Part shown: positions 16,506-25,139 of the stretch, one piece after another
How the letters are laid out: each line of letters starts with the position of its first letter
How positions within the stretch are numbered: the stretch's first letter is position 1
NCBI RefSeq assembly: GCF_000239815.1
Contig: NZ_CAFK01000014.1
Location: 35,496-99,495, forward strand
Length of the DNA: 64,000 nucleotides
Direction of reading: 5' to 3'
Origin: Bradyrhizobium sp. STM 3843
GTDB lineage: Bacteria; Pseudomonadota; Alphaproteobacteria; Rhizobiales; Xanthobacteraceae
The notes under the pieces: generated by a model
Database searches by the model: none
The model's input: the letters and a program-made list of their open reading frames with translations, nothing else
Told to the model about the DNA's origin: nothing
Program-made: the position numbers and the translations under genes

Positions 16506-17573
16506 TTACGGCGTCAGCACCGCGCGGCCGACCAGTCGACCTGTCTGCAGCTCCCGGAGCGCGTCATTGGCCTTGGCGAGCGGCATGGGCGTGACCGGGA
16601 TCGGCGCGATCTTCTTCGAGCGGACGAGATCGAGCAGCTCCTGGGTCTCGCGGAGATTGCCCACGTAACTGCCCTGGATGGTGACGGCCTTGATCGGAAT
16701 CAGCGGCAGCGCCCAGGGCGCTCCACCCCCGAACAAGCCGACCATCACGAGCTTGCCGCCCTTGGTCAGGCAGTCGAAGCCGAGCTGCGCGGTCGCGGCA
16801 TTGCCGACCAGATCGATCGCGGCGCGGATCGGCTCGCCGGCCTTCCTGGTGAGCTGCTCCAGCGCATCGGGCGCCTTGCCGTCGACGGTCGCGAGCGCGC
16901 CTGCGGCCTCAGCCGCCTCGCGCTTCCTGGCATCGATGTCGACCACGATTGCGCCTTTGCCGCCCATCGCCTTCAACAGCGACAGCGCCATCAGGCCGAG
17001 GCCGCCGGCGCCGAAGATCACGATCGGCGTGCCAAAGTCCTTCTCCACCTTCTTCAGCGCGCTGTAGGTGGTGACGCCCGAACAGGCGTAAGGCGCGGTC
17101 GTCACCGGATCGAGCCCCTTGAGGTCGAGCAGATAGCGCGGATGCGGCACCGTCATGTGGTCGGCATAGCCGCCGTCGCAATACACCCCGAGCGAGGCCG
17201 GTTTCAGGCACATGTTCTCGTCGCCACCGAGGCAGGTGGCGCATTTGCCGCAGCCGATCCAGGGATAGACCAGCGCGACATCTCCGACCTTGAGCCCGCC
17301 TTTGTCGGCCTCGCTGACCTCGGGACCAAAGGCCACGATCTCGCCGGCGCTCTCGTGCCCCATGATCCGCGGCAGCGACACGCCGCGATCCTTCAATGAC
17401 AGCGGCTTGCGGCCATGGCCGAGATCATAGCCGCCCTCCCAGATGTGCAGGTCGCTGTGGCAGACGCCGGCCGCCTTGACCTTGACCAGCACCTGCGTGC
17501 CCGCCGGCTGCGGCGTAGGCTCATCCACCTCGGCGAGCGGCGCGTTGAAATCAGTGACCTTGAAGCTCTTCAT
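16506..17573 (-). CDS. zinc-dependent alcohol dehydrogenase
   Basis: A 355-residue medium-chain dehydrogenase/reductase. The catalytic zinc ligands are Cys38 (GVCHSD) and the histidine of MGHESAGEI, with a later Cys. The four structural-zinc cysteines are in CGKCATCLGGDENMC. The Rossmann motif is FGAGGLGLMAL. The neighbouring repeat and the distance to other genes (230 bases upstream) suggest its own transcript. The sequence does not fix the substrate; family members with this pattern oxidise short or medium alcohols. Confidence 0.9.
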   Translation of the reverse strand: MKSFKVTDFNAPLAEVDEPTPQPAGTQVLVKVKAAGVCHSDLHIWEGGYDLGHGRKPLSLKDRGVSLPRIMGHESAGEIVAFGPEVSEADKGGLKVGDVALVYPWIGCGKCATCLGGDENMCLKPASLGVYCDGGYADHMTVPHPRYLLDLKGLDPVTTAPYACSGVTTYSALKKVEKDFGTPIVIFGAGGLGLMALSLLKAMGGKGAIVVDIDARKREAAEAAGALATVDGKAPDALEQLTRKAGEPIRAAIDLVGNAATAQLGFDCLTKGGKLVMVGLFGGGAPWALPLIPIKAVTIQGSYVGNLRETQELLDLVRSKKIAPIPVTPMPLAKANDALRELQTGRLVGRAVLTP

Positions 17574-17805
17574 GTTTCACTCCAGTCGCGCTGCGCATGG
17601 CGTTGGCGCAGGCCGACAGCTGGCCGGAGAGAACATGTGCTCGAAAGGAGAAGCCGGCCGGCCCTCCGCAAATGTTTCCTCCAGCTGGATTGCGTCCGAT
17701 TATGCCGGACTGGTTGATGCTGTCAGGGAAGATTGGCCGGAAAGTCCTTGCGCGGCAAGACGGATCTTGAATCGCCGCGATCATGCCTCTCCGGATCTCA
17801 GCGCA

Positions 17806-18987
17806 TCACTCGAGCGGCTCCACGGCGGCCATTGGCGTGAGCCCGAGCTCCTTCAGCGCCGCGGCAGTATGCTCGCCGAGAGACGCGGCGCGATGTCCGG
17901 CCGCGACCTTCGCGTCCGACATGCGGAACGGCAGGTTCACCACCTTGAAGGTGCCGCCGTCATCCTCGACGTCCGCCAGCGCGCCACGATGGAGGAGCTG
18001 CGGATCGTTCAGGGCCTCCGCCACCGTCCGATAGGCAGAGCTCGGCACGCCTGCGCCATTCAGCGCCGCCAGGCATTCCGCATTGGTCAGCCGTCGCGAC
18101 CATGCTTCGACGCCGTCCATCAGCGCTCCCCAATTGGCGCGGCGATCGGAATATTTCGCAAAGCGGACATCCGCGACCCATTCAGGGCGACCGATCACCT
18201 TCATCAGATTCTGGAACGTCTTCTCGCTGGCGATCGCGATCATCACGTAGCCGTCGCTGCTCTCGACCGGCCCGAAGGTCGGCCGCGCAGGCAGCTGAAC
18301 CGGAAACTGCGACCATTGGATCTCGTTCAGGGTCAGGCTCAGCATCGCTTCGAGCATGGAGCAATCGATATGCTGGCCACGCCCGGTCCGCTCGCGGTGG
18401 TAAAGCGCCGAGGCGATCGCGCCGAAGGCGTAGGTGCCAGCCACCACGTCGGCATGGTAGATGCCGCAATAGTCGGGCCGGCTGCGCCCAGGCTGATAAG
18501 CGAGGTGGGCCATGTCATAGCCTGAGGCGGCATGGATGACCGGCGCATAGGCCGGCAGTTCGGCCGATGGACCGGTCTGCCCATAGCCGGAGATCGAGCA
18601 ATAGATCAGCCTCGGGTTCACCTCGGCGAGCGCGGGATAGTCCATCTTCAAGCGCTGCATCACCCCCGGGCGGAAATTCTCGACCAGGACGTCGGCTGTA
18701 GCCACCAGCCGCCGGACCGCTTCAAGGCCATCCGGCGACTTCAAATCCAGCACGACGCTCTTCTTGCCGACATTGAGCTGGCCGAAGGCGGTGGAGCAGC
18801 CGCCGCGGACCGGCGGCCGGGTGCGCATCGTTTCACCTTCGTCTGACTCGATCTTGATCACCTCCGCGCCCATGTCCGCGAGCATCCGCGCGCAATGGGG
18901 ACCGGCAATGGTGGTCGAAAAATCGAGCACGCGAAGGCCCGCGAAGCACCCTGTCAAATTCCTCTCATCGTTCCCACCTATCGTCAC
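17806..18987 (-). CDS. CaiB/BaiF (class III) CoA-transferase
   Basis: A 393-residue enzyme that moves coenzyme A between carboxylic acids. The N-terminus shows the family pattern FAGLRVLDFSTTIAGPHCARMLADMGAEVIKIE, followed by VLDLKSPDG, LVENFRPGVMQRLKMDYP and a conserved GRGQHIDCSMLEAML region. The start is taken as the GTG at 18987, which has AAGGGAGC 8 bases upstream; a longer frame from a GTG at 19071 has no good ribosome-binding site. It is divergent from glgA and unlikely to be linked to it. Substrate acids cannot be predicted; no acyl-CoA dehydrogenase or racemase is adjacent. Confidence 0.85.
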   Translation of the reverse strand: MTIGGNDERNLTGCFAGLRVLDFSTTIAGPHCARMLADMGAEVIKIESDEGETMRTRPPVRGGCSTAFGQLNVGKKSVVLDLKSPDGLEAVRRLVATADVLVENFRPGVMQRLKMDYPALAEVNPRLIYCSISGYGQTGPSAELPAYAPVIHAASGYDMAHLAYQPGRSRPDYCGIYHADVVAGTYAFGAIASALYHRERTGRGQHIDCSMLEAMLSLTLNEIQWSQFPVQLPARPTFGPVESSDGYVMIAIASEKTFQNLMKVIGRPEWVADVRFAKYSDRRANWGALMDGVEAWSRRLTNAECLAALNGAGVPSSAYRTVAEALNDPQLLHRGALADVEDDGGTFKVVNLPFRMSDAKVAAGHRAASLGEHTAAALKELGLTPMAAVEPLE

Positions 18988-19213
18988 GCACAGCTCCCTT
19001 GATTCTTCGGAGTTTCCCCATTCGCGCACCGAACGCCCGGCGAGATATGTCTCGCCACCGCTTGGATTCACGGCCTGTTAACTCATCGCGCTCGGCGCGG
19101 TGGGAGCCTAGTTCGAACCATTGTGCGCCGAAAGCGTTTTGCCCTTGCCGTTGCTGCGGTCTTCGCTCTCCGGTTGATGGTTAGATTTGGACCTTTTCTT
19201 GCATAGGTATTCC

Positions 19214-20653
19214 ATGGGGCTTGATCGAGGACATCTCTTGAGGGTGCTGTTCGTAACGACCGAAATGGACGACTTCGTCCGGGTGGGCGGACTTGCCGCC
19301 GTTTCTGCCGCTCTTCCAAGAGCACTCCGCTCACACACCGATGTCAGGATCATGCTGCCCGGCTACCGGGACGTGATCGAGCAACTCACTCATATCGATA
19401 TCGTCGGCCGATGCGAGGCGCTCGCGGAAATGCCGGCCTGTTCGCTCGGACGGTCGGCGACGCGTGACGGGCTGCCGGTCTACGTGCTGCTCTGTGACGA
19501 GCTGTATGACCGTCCTGGCAACCCTTACGGCGACGAGAACGGCCAGGACTGGCCCGACAATGATATTCGCTTCGGCAGACTTGCGGCTGCCGCTGCTGAA
19601 TTAGCTGCAGGCACGTTGGACAAGAACTGGGCAGCCGACCTCGTCCACGCCAACGATTGGCAGGCGGCGCTGGTGCCCGCCTATCTCGCCTGGCGCGGTG
19701 TGGACGTGCCTTCGATCCTGACCATCCACAACCTCGCTTATCAGGGGTTGTTCCCGCGGGAGTCGCTGCGGCGGATCGGCGCGCCGGAATCCTCCTTCCA
19801 CATCGACGGGCTCGAATTCTACGACAAGCTGTCCTTCCTCAAGGGCGGGCTGATCTACGCCTCGCACCTGACCACCGTCAGCGCGACCTACGCCAATGAG
19901 ATCACGACCCCGGAACTCGGCTGCGGCCTGGAGGGACTGCTGAAGCAGCGCTCCAACGCCCACGAGCTCACCGGCATCCTCAACGGCATCGATGAGAGCT
20001 GGGACCCGCGCTACTGCACGCAACTGGCCCAACAGTTCAGCGCCGGCGACTGGGACGGCAAGCGCGCCAACGCCGCCTATGTCCGCAAGCAGTTCGGGCT
20101 TGCGGTCTCGCGCGGTCCGATGTTCGGCCTGGTCGCCCGCCTCGTGCATCAGAAGGGCATCGACCTCGTGCTGGAGGCCGCCGACGAAATCGTCGGGGCC
20201 GGCGGGCAGATCGTCGTCACGGGCTCCGGCGAACCTGCGATCGAGCGGGCGCTGCTCGAAGCGCATCGCCGCCGTCCCGACGCGATCGGCGTGGCCATCG
20301 GCTTCAACGAGGCCCAGGCGCGGCGCATCTTCGCCGGCAGCGACTTCACCTTGATGCCGTCGCGCTTCGAACCTTGCGGGCTAAGCCAGATGTATGCACA
20401 GCGGTTCGGGTCACTGCCGATCGGTCACCAGACCGGCGGCCTGGCGGAGACCATCACCGATGGCGAGACCGGATTCCTATTCCCCAAACCGTCAGCGGAA
20501 TCGTTCCTCGGCGGGGTCCGTCGGGCTTTCTCCGCCTTCGTGAGCACCGAGCGGCTGAACACGATGCGGCTCTCGGCGATGGCCCGCTCGTTCAGCTGGA
20601 GTCTGTCGGCGGCCTGTTACAGCGCGCTCTATCAGAAGACGGTAGCGCCGTAG
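19214..20653 (+). CDS. glgA: glycogen synthase (ADP-glucose, GT5)
   Basis: A 479-residue GT-B fold glucosyltransferase that extends alpha-1,4-glucan from ADP-glucose. Recognisable motifs are VHANDWQAALVPAYL, LTIHNLAYQGLFP, LVARLVHQKGIDLV, MPSRFEPCGLSQMYA with the catalytic-loop glutamate, and TGGLAETI. The N-terminal nucleotide-sugar motif, normally KTGGL, reads Arg23-Val-Gly-Gly-Leu, so the usual lysine is replaced by arginine. The ATG at 19214 is chosen over a TTG nine codons upstream. No glgC or glgP is adjacent, and a debranching-type enzyme is 22 kb away at 41560. A strong terminator follows. Confidence 0.85.
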   Translation: MGLDRGHLLRVLFVTTEMDDFVRVGGLAAVSAALPRALRSHTDVRIMLPGYRDVIEQLTHIDIVGRCEALAEMPACSLGRSATRDGLPVYVLLCDELYDRPGNPYGDENGQDWPDNDIRFGRLAAAAAELAAGTLDKNWAADLVHANDWQAALVPAYLAWRGVDVPSILTIHNLAYQGLFPRESLRRIGAPESSFHIDGLEFYDKLSFLKGGLIYASHLTTVSATYANEITTPELGCGLEGLLKQRSNAHELTGILNGIDESWDPRYCTQLAQQFSAGDWDGKRANAAYVRKQFGLAVSRGPMFGLVARLVHQKGIDLVLEAADEIVGAGGQIVVTGSGEPAIERALLEAHRRRPDAIGVAIGFNEAQARRIFAGSDFTLMPSRFEPCGLSQMYAQRFGSLPIGHQTGGLAETITDGETGFLFPKPSAESFLGGVRRAFSAFVSTERLNTMRLSAMARSFSWSLSAACYSALYQKTVAP

Positions 20654-20686
20654 TGGCGCCTTGGGCTCCAACGCGAGCGAAGACGG

Positions 20687-20714
20687 AAAGCCCGGATATG
20701 CATCCGGGCTTTTT
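20687..20714 (+). terminator. glgA: rho-independent terminator after glgA
   Basis: AAAGCCCGGAT, loop ATGC, ATCCGGGCTTT and further T residues: an 11-bp stem with a 4-base loop and a T-run, 33 bases after the glgA stop. It is the clearest intrinsic terminator in the window. Confidence 0.9.
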
Positions 20715-20846
20715 CTCATGCGACGCAGAGCCCGATGCCCTGCAAATAGCCGGGGCCAGCTTCACGCCGTGCGCAGAGCCTCGAGGAAATCACGCACCCC
20801 GATATGACCGGTCTGGGAACCCCCGCCGAACGTGTCAGCAAGCAAG

Positions 20847-21995
20847 CTATTCCGCCGCAACCGGCATGTCGTCGATATGCTCATGCAGCACGACGCCGGA
20901 AAGCGGATCGAACTCCCCCGTCCACGGCATGCGTTCGAGCACGCTCTTTGTGTGCGCGTATCCGGCATCCCAACGCAGTGAGATACCTCGCGCCGTAAAA
21001 TCGATATCCTTGGTGTGACGCTCGCGGGCGAGCTGTGGCGCGAGCAGCCGGACCACGTGCATGCGCGTCTGACAGCCATAGCTGATGAGTTCGCGAACCG
21101 CCGGGTCGTTCCGCTCGGCTTCCGGAAGGCGCCTGGCGAGCTGGTTGATAATATGCCGCAGACGATGCGCCTGTTGTTGGCGGGCGATGTGGCTTGCGAT
21201 CCGGCTTGAATATTGGACGTCCTTCTGACGATTGAACACCTCGGCCATGGTGGCTGGCTCCGAGCCGACGGGATTCCATAAGTGCACCGCGAAGATCAAC
21301 GAGTCCTTGCGTGGATTGTCGTCGAACACGACTTCGGTGGGCGTGTTCGAAAGGATGCCGCCGTCCCAGTACAATTCGTCATCGATGCGCACCGCCGGGA
21401 AGGCCGGCGGCAAGGCGCCGGAAGCCAGGATGTGCCTGACATCGATCATTCCGTCGCGGCTGTCGAAATAGCGCATCCGGCTTGTCCGTACGTGAGCCGC
21501 TCCGACCGTCAGCCGCGTCGGTCCGCGATTGATGAGCGCAAAGTCCACTAGTTCGCGCAGCGTGTCCCGCAGGGGTTGGGTCGAATAATAGCCGGCTCTC
21601 TCCGCACCGAGCGGATAGGAATCGCCGGCGTGCGCCAACGCATTGGGACGAAAGAAACCGGGTACGCCGTGGGTCATGGTGGTCCAATGGTCCAGGCGAT
21701 CGTTGAAGTCGGCAAAGGCCGTCTTGAAGCCCCAGTCCGGATTCCGCTGCATCCGCTTCCAGAATTGCTGCAGCCGCACCAGGCGCTCAGGCACCGGACT
21801 GCCCGCGATCAGGCTCGCATTGATCGCGCCAATCGAGGTGCCGATGATCCAATCCGGCTCGAGGCCGGCTTCGTGCAAGGCCTGATAGACGCCGGCCTGA
21901 TAGGATCCGAGCGCACCCCCGCCCTGCAGGACCAGCACGATCTGTCCCGGCAGCTTCCCGCCATACGCTTTCCGATCTTCGCCGACATTGGCCAT
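20847..21995 (-). CDS. patatin-like phospholipase
   Basis: A 382-residue lipid acyl hydrolase. The oxyanion-hole motif is LQGGGALGSY (residues 24-32), the nucleophile elbow is Gly-Thr-Ser54-Ile-Gly, and the second catalytic residue is the Asp of YWDGGILSNTP. These form the Ser-Asp dyad of patatins. A C-terminal domain of about 150 residues after the catalytic part is typical of bacterial members linked to lipid or poly-hydroxybutyrate metabolism. The start MANVGEDRK at 21995 has AGGAGCAGG upstream; two longer in-frame starts (to 22055) lack one. It is divergent from the LysR gene at 22324, which may regulate it. Confidence 0.88.
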   Translation of the reverse strand: MANVGEDRKAYGGKLPGQIVLVLQGGGALGSYQAGVYQALHEAGLEPDWIIGTSIGAINASLIAGSPVPERLVRLQQFWKRMQRNPDWGFKTAFADFNDRLDHWTTMTHGVPGFFRPNALAHAGDSYPLGAERAGYYSTQPLRDTLRELVDFALINRGPTRLTVGAAHVRTSRMRYFDSRDGMIDVRHILASGALPPAFPAVRIDDELYWDGGILSNTPTEVVFDDNPRKDSLIFAVHLWNPVGSEPATMAEVFNRQKDVQYSSRIASHIARQQQAHRLRHIINQLARRLPEAERNDPAVRELISYGCQTRMHVVRLLAPQLARERHTKDIDFTARGISLRWDAGYAHTKSVLERMPWTGEFDPLSGVVLHEHIDDMPVAAE

Positions 21996-22323
21996 GGCCT
22001 GCTCCTGATCCTGCCTGTTTCCCATATTCGCGAGAGGACCCCGCTTCGTTACCACGATGCGACATCAGGTCCTTGCGCATGTAACGGAAGCCACGCGCTC
22101 GCCGTATTGACGCGGTGATCTTGGCTAAAGCTGCGGTGAAGCATCCCAGCCTCGCCCAGGATCGTTCGCAGCATGATCGGCCGCGACATGAATTTGCACC
22201 GTCCGGGCAAGACTCGAAAATGCCGTGTGGCTTCCGACATCATAGGAGGGAGCTATTGCGATCGGATACCGCTCGCTGGTCATATCCGCTAGAATGCGAC
22301 GAGCCAGACCGGGAGCCCATGCC

Positions 22324-23214
22324 ATGGAGATGCATCAAGTCCGGTATTTTCTCGCGGTGGCGCGGCTCATGAACTTCACGCGCGCCGCCGAGGACTGCAA
22401 CGTGACGCAGCCTTCGTTGACCCGCGCGATCAAGCAGCTCGAGGCGGAGATGGGCGGCGACCTGTTCCGGCGCGAGCGGCCGGCCGTGCAATTGACCGAA
22501 CTCGGCCTGCGCATGCACCCGCTGTTGAAGCAATGCTACGAAGCCGCCGCCGGAGCGCGATCGCTGGCGTCCTGGTTCAAGAACGGAGAGATCGGCGCCC
22601 TCAGGATCGCGCTCGCGCACTCGATCGACCTCGCGCTGCTCATTCCGTTCCTCGAACAGATCCGGCGCCAATTCAACAGACTGGAATTCAAATTTCTCCG
22701 CGGCACCAGCAGCGAAGTCGCCGCCTATCTGAAGGAGGGCGTGGCCGAACTCGGCATCGCCGCCGAGATCGGCGAGGACTGGGAGCGGCTCGATGTCTGG
22801 CCTCTGTTCACCGAGGGCTTTCATGTCGTCGTCAGCAGGCAGCACCGGCTCGCCGGGCGCGACGCGATCAAGTTCGATGAACTGCATTCCGAACAGTTTT
22901 TGTCGCGGAGCTATTGCGAACATCGCGAGCGGCTGCAGCAGGCGCTGCGCGAGCACGGACTCGATACCGACTGTGAGCACGAAATCTCCTCGGAGCGTGA
23001 TCTGCTCACGCTACTCGAGGCCGATATCGGCATCGGCGTCGTCCCGCATACCTCGCAAATTCCGCAGACGCTCTCGCGCGCCAGGATCGATGGATTGGAC
23101 GCGCGACGCACCGTGCACCTTTATGGCGTTGCCGGCCGGGAACGTACCGCAGTGGCTTCTGCTATCATGCGGATGCTGCGCGGCGCGAACTGGCAGCCGC
23201 TCTTGAATCAATAG
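22324..23214 (+). CDS. LysR-family transcriptional regulator (CynR/OxyR-like subgroup)
   Basis: A 296-residue regulator of standard length. The HTH lies within residues 3-60 (HQVRYFLAVARLMNFTRAAE, CNVTQPSLTRAIKQLEAEMGG), and the effector domain follows with GALRIALAHSIDLAL and LLTLLEADIGIGVVPHTS. The ATG at 22324 has GGGAGCCCATGCC before it. It is divergent from the patatin gene with about 330 bases between, a layout in which LysR proteins commonly control both directions, and it is convergent with the peroxiredoxin-like gene. The inducer is unknown. Confidence 0.88.
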   Translation: MEMHQVRYFLAVARLMNFTRAAEDCNVTQPSLTRAIKQLEAEMGGDLFRRERPAVQLTELGLRMHPLLKQCYEAAAGARSLASWFKNGEIGALRIALAHSIDLALLIPFLEQIRRQFNRLEFKFLRGTSSEVAAYLKEGVAELGIAAEIGEDWERLDVWPLFTEGFHVVVSRQHRLAGRDAIKFDELHSEQFLSRSYCEHRERLQQALREHGLDTDCEHEISSERDLLTLLEADIGIGVVPHTSQIPQTLSRARIDGLDARRTVHLYGVAGRERTAVASAIMRMLRGANWQPLLNQ

Positions 23215-23226
23215 GGGCGACCAGCC

Positions 23227-23943
23227 TCAGGGCTCAATAGCAGCCGATCGCAGCGCCGCTACCAGTTCGTCGATCTCCATTCGCTTGCGGAAATCGGGGT
23301 CGACGAAGCGCGCCTTCACCAGCCCGTCGCGGCCAACGACAAAGACGGCAGGGATTGGCAACAGCCAGCCGTCATTGCCATGGAAGGACGGCATGTCCTG
23401 ATACGCCAGGAGCTCCTGGATTTCAGGCCCGAGCCAGATTGCGAGGTTGAGAGACAGCGCATAGCCGTTGTCGAGATCGGTCAGCACGGGAAACGTCGCG
23501 CCGGACTCGGTCTTGAATTTCTGCGTGAACAGCTGCAGCTCCGGCGTGATCGCCACAACGTGCCCGCCGGCAGCATCGATGCGGTGCTGCGCCTGAATGA
23601 CGGCACGGACATTGAGCCGGCAATAAGGGCACCAATGGCCGCGGAAGAACATCACCGCGACAGGACCATCGGCGAGAAGCGACGGCAGGCTGACCAGGCT
23701 GCCGGTCTCGTCGGGAAGCAGGAAGGTCGGCATCGGCTCGCCCGGACGGGGCGCGCTCTCGCCACCTCCATTCTCGTGAATTCGGGCCACCAGCCGGTCG
23801 ACCGCCGCAGCATAGGCAGGGAAGATGACGCGGCCTGCGGCCGCATAGGCTTCCAGCTGCTCGCGCAATGTCCCGTCCATGGCGCGGCACTGCAGAAAGG
23901 CTTGCTTGAGCTGCTCGGCATTTTCGGACGAAAGCGCGGTCAT
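23227..23943 (-). CDS. peroxiredoxin-like (AhpC/TSA) protein
   Basis: A 238-residue thioredoxin-fold protein. An N-terminal helical stretch of about 65 residues precedes a Prx-like domain with the redox site Cys105-Pro-Tyr-Cys108 in FFRGHWCPYC, then QHRIDAAGGHVVAITPE and PAVFVVGRDGLVKARFVDPDF. It would reduce peroxides or act as a thiol reductase in the cytoplasm; no signal peptide is present. The start MTALSSENAEQ at 23943 was preferred over a frame extending to 24030, which is arginine- and histidine-rich. It is followed on the same strand by a small secreted-protein gene upstream, 83 bases away. Confidence 0.85.
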   Translation of the reverse strand: MTALSSENAEQLKQAFLQCRAMDGTLREQLEAYAAAGRVIFPAYAAAVDRLVARIHENGGGESAPRPGEPMPTFLLPDETGSLVSLPSLLADGPVAVMFFRGHWCPYCRLNVRAVIQAQHRIDAAGGHVVAITPELQLFTQKFKTESGATFPVLTDLDNGYALSLNLAIWLGPEIQELLAYQDMPSFHGNDGWLLPIPAVFVVGRDGLVKARFVDPDFRKRMEIDELVAALRSAAIEP

Positions 23944-24026
23944 GGGCTGCTCCGGCGCGTGAGGTCGACGATGATAATTCCCTGCGTAAGCCGCCCACAA
24001 GGGCGACTTACGAGCTTCGGCCTGGA

Positions 24027-24308
24027 TCAATTGATATAGAAATTACCGGTCGGGTCGAGCATCCCGTGCGTCGAATAGAGCTGACCGCCGCTCATGAAGA
24101 ACACGGTATTGGCCGGGACCTTGGTGGCGTGGCGCATCATCGACTGGTGATTGCGATCACCTTGCGCGACCTGCATCGTGCTGGTCTTGCCGGAGCTGTA
24201 GACGAAAGCCATTCCGGGCGCGAAGTCGAAGCCGCCTTGCGCGACCGCAGCTGTTGCCGTGGCGACGAAAACGGCGGCAGCCGTGAATGTCTTGAACGAA
24301 CGGGTCAT
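24027..24308 (-). CDS. small secreted hypothetical protein
   Basis: A 93-residue protein with a clear Sec signal peptide (MTRSFKTFTAAAVFVATATAAVAQ, cleavage after AVAQ), so it is periplasmic. The mature part is about 70 residues with no cysteine and an unusual run of methionine, histidine and asparagine (DRNHQSMMRHATKVPANTVFFMSGGQLY). I do not recognise a family; similar small exported proteins are common in Bradyrhizobium. AGGAGATACCG precedes the ATG. It is divergent from the secreted cupin gene, so the two may share a control region. Confidence 0.7.
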   Translation of the reverse strand: MTRSFKTFTAAAVFVATATAAVAQGGFDFAPGMAFVYSSGKTSTMQVAQGDRNHQSMMRHATKVPANTVFFMSGGQLYSTHGMLDPTGNFYIN

Positions 24309-24550
24309 CGGTATCTCCTCTTGGTTGGACGCCCTGCGATGGGCACGCCGCCATCAGAGACCCGATCACCACGTCCGTGAAATGCCGTTACCCAATCGGT
24401 TCGATAGCGATGGTGTATCGCGGGCCATCGGATAGCCGCGCGCTATCGCTTCGAAAGCGAGCCGGCATTTCCGTCTTCCTGTCCCCTGATCGATGCTTGC
24501 CACATCGCGACGCCGATCCAAGCGGCGCGCATCACCAGAGGAGACAGATC

Positions 24551-25042
24551 ATGTTTCAGCAGATCATCATTTCGCGGACGTTCACGGCTCGCCTCGTTGT
24601 CGCGACTGCAGTCGCTGGCGCGCTGGCATTGGCATCCGCAGTTCAGGCCGGCGAATGTCCCGCCGACAAGGTCAAGGCCAATGTGCGGGACAAGGTCGAT
24701 GCAAAGGCGGTCGGCGTCACCGACGTGACCCTCGGCTCGATCGACCTGGAAAAGCAGCCCGCCAACATCAAGGGGCGCGAATTGCGCTTCCGCAAGCTGA
24801 CCATCGAACCCGGCGGCATCGTGCCCTGGCATAGCCATGACGACCGGCCGGCGCTGATCTTTGTCGCCCAGGGCGAAATCGTCGAATATGCCAGCAACTG
24901 CGCCGAACCGATCGTTCACAAGGCCGGCGACCTCCGACCCGAAGTGTTCGGCACCTCGCATTGGTGGAAGAATCTGGGCACCCAGACCGTGATCCTCTAT
25001 GTCGGCGATGTGCGCAAGGATCCCGCCGATCACAACATGTGA
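24551..25042 (+). CDS. exported cupin-domain protein
   Basis: A 163-residue protein with an N-terminal export signal (hydrophobic stretch ending AVQAGE at about residue 35) and a single cupin fold: PGGIVPWHSHDDRPALIFVAQGEI carries the metal-binding HxH plus glutamate, and HKAGDLRPEVFGTSHWWKN carries the second motif with histidine. It probably binds a metal in the periplasm; the activity is unknown. AGAGGAGACAGATC precedes the ATG. It is divergent from the small secreted protein and 97 bases before an MFS gene on the same strand, with which it may be co-transcribed. Confidence 0.82.
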   Translation: MFQQIIISRTFTARLVVATAVAGALALASAVQAGECPADKVKANVRDKVDAKAVGVTDVTLGSIDLEKQPANIKGRELRFRKLTIEPGGIVPWHSHDDRPALIFVAQGEIVEYASNCAEPIVHKAGDLRPEVFGTSHWWKNLGTQTVILYVGDVRKDPADHNM

Positions 25043-25139
25043 GTCCGCCCGAGGCCCGCAGCGCGCGAGCAGCACATGCTCGCGCGCATTCGCCTCGATG
25101 ATGCTCCACATCCTCCTGATCATCTCCGAGGTCACCGCC

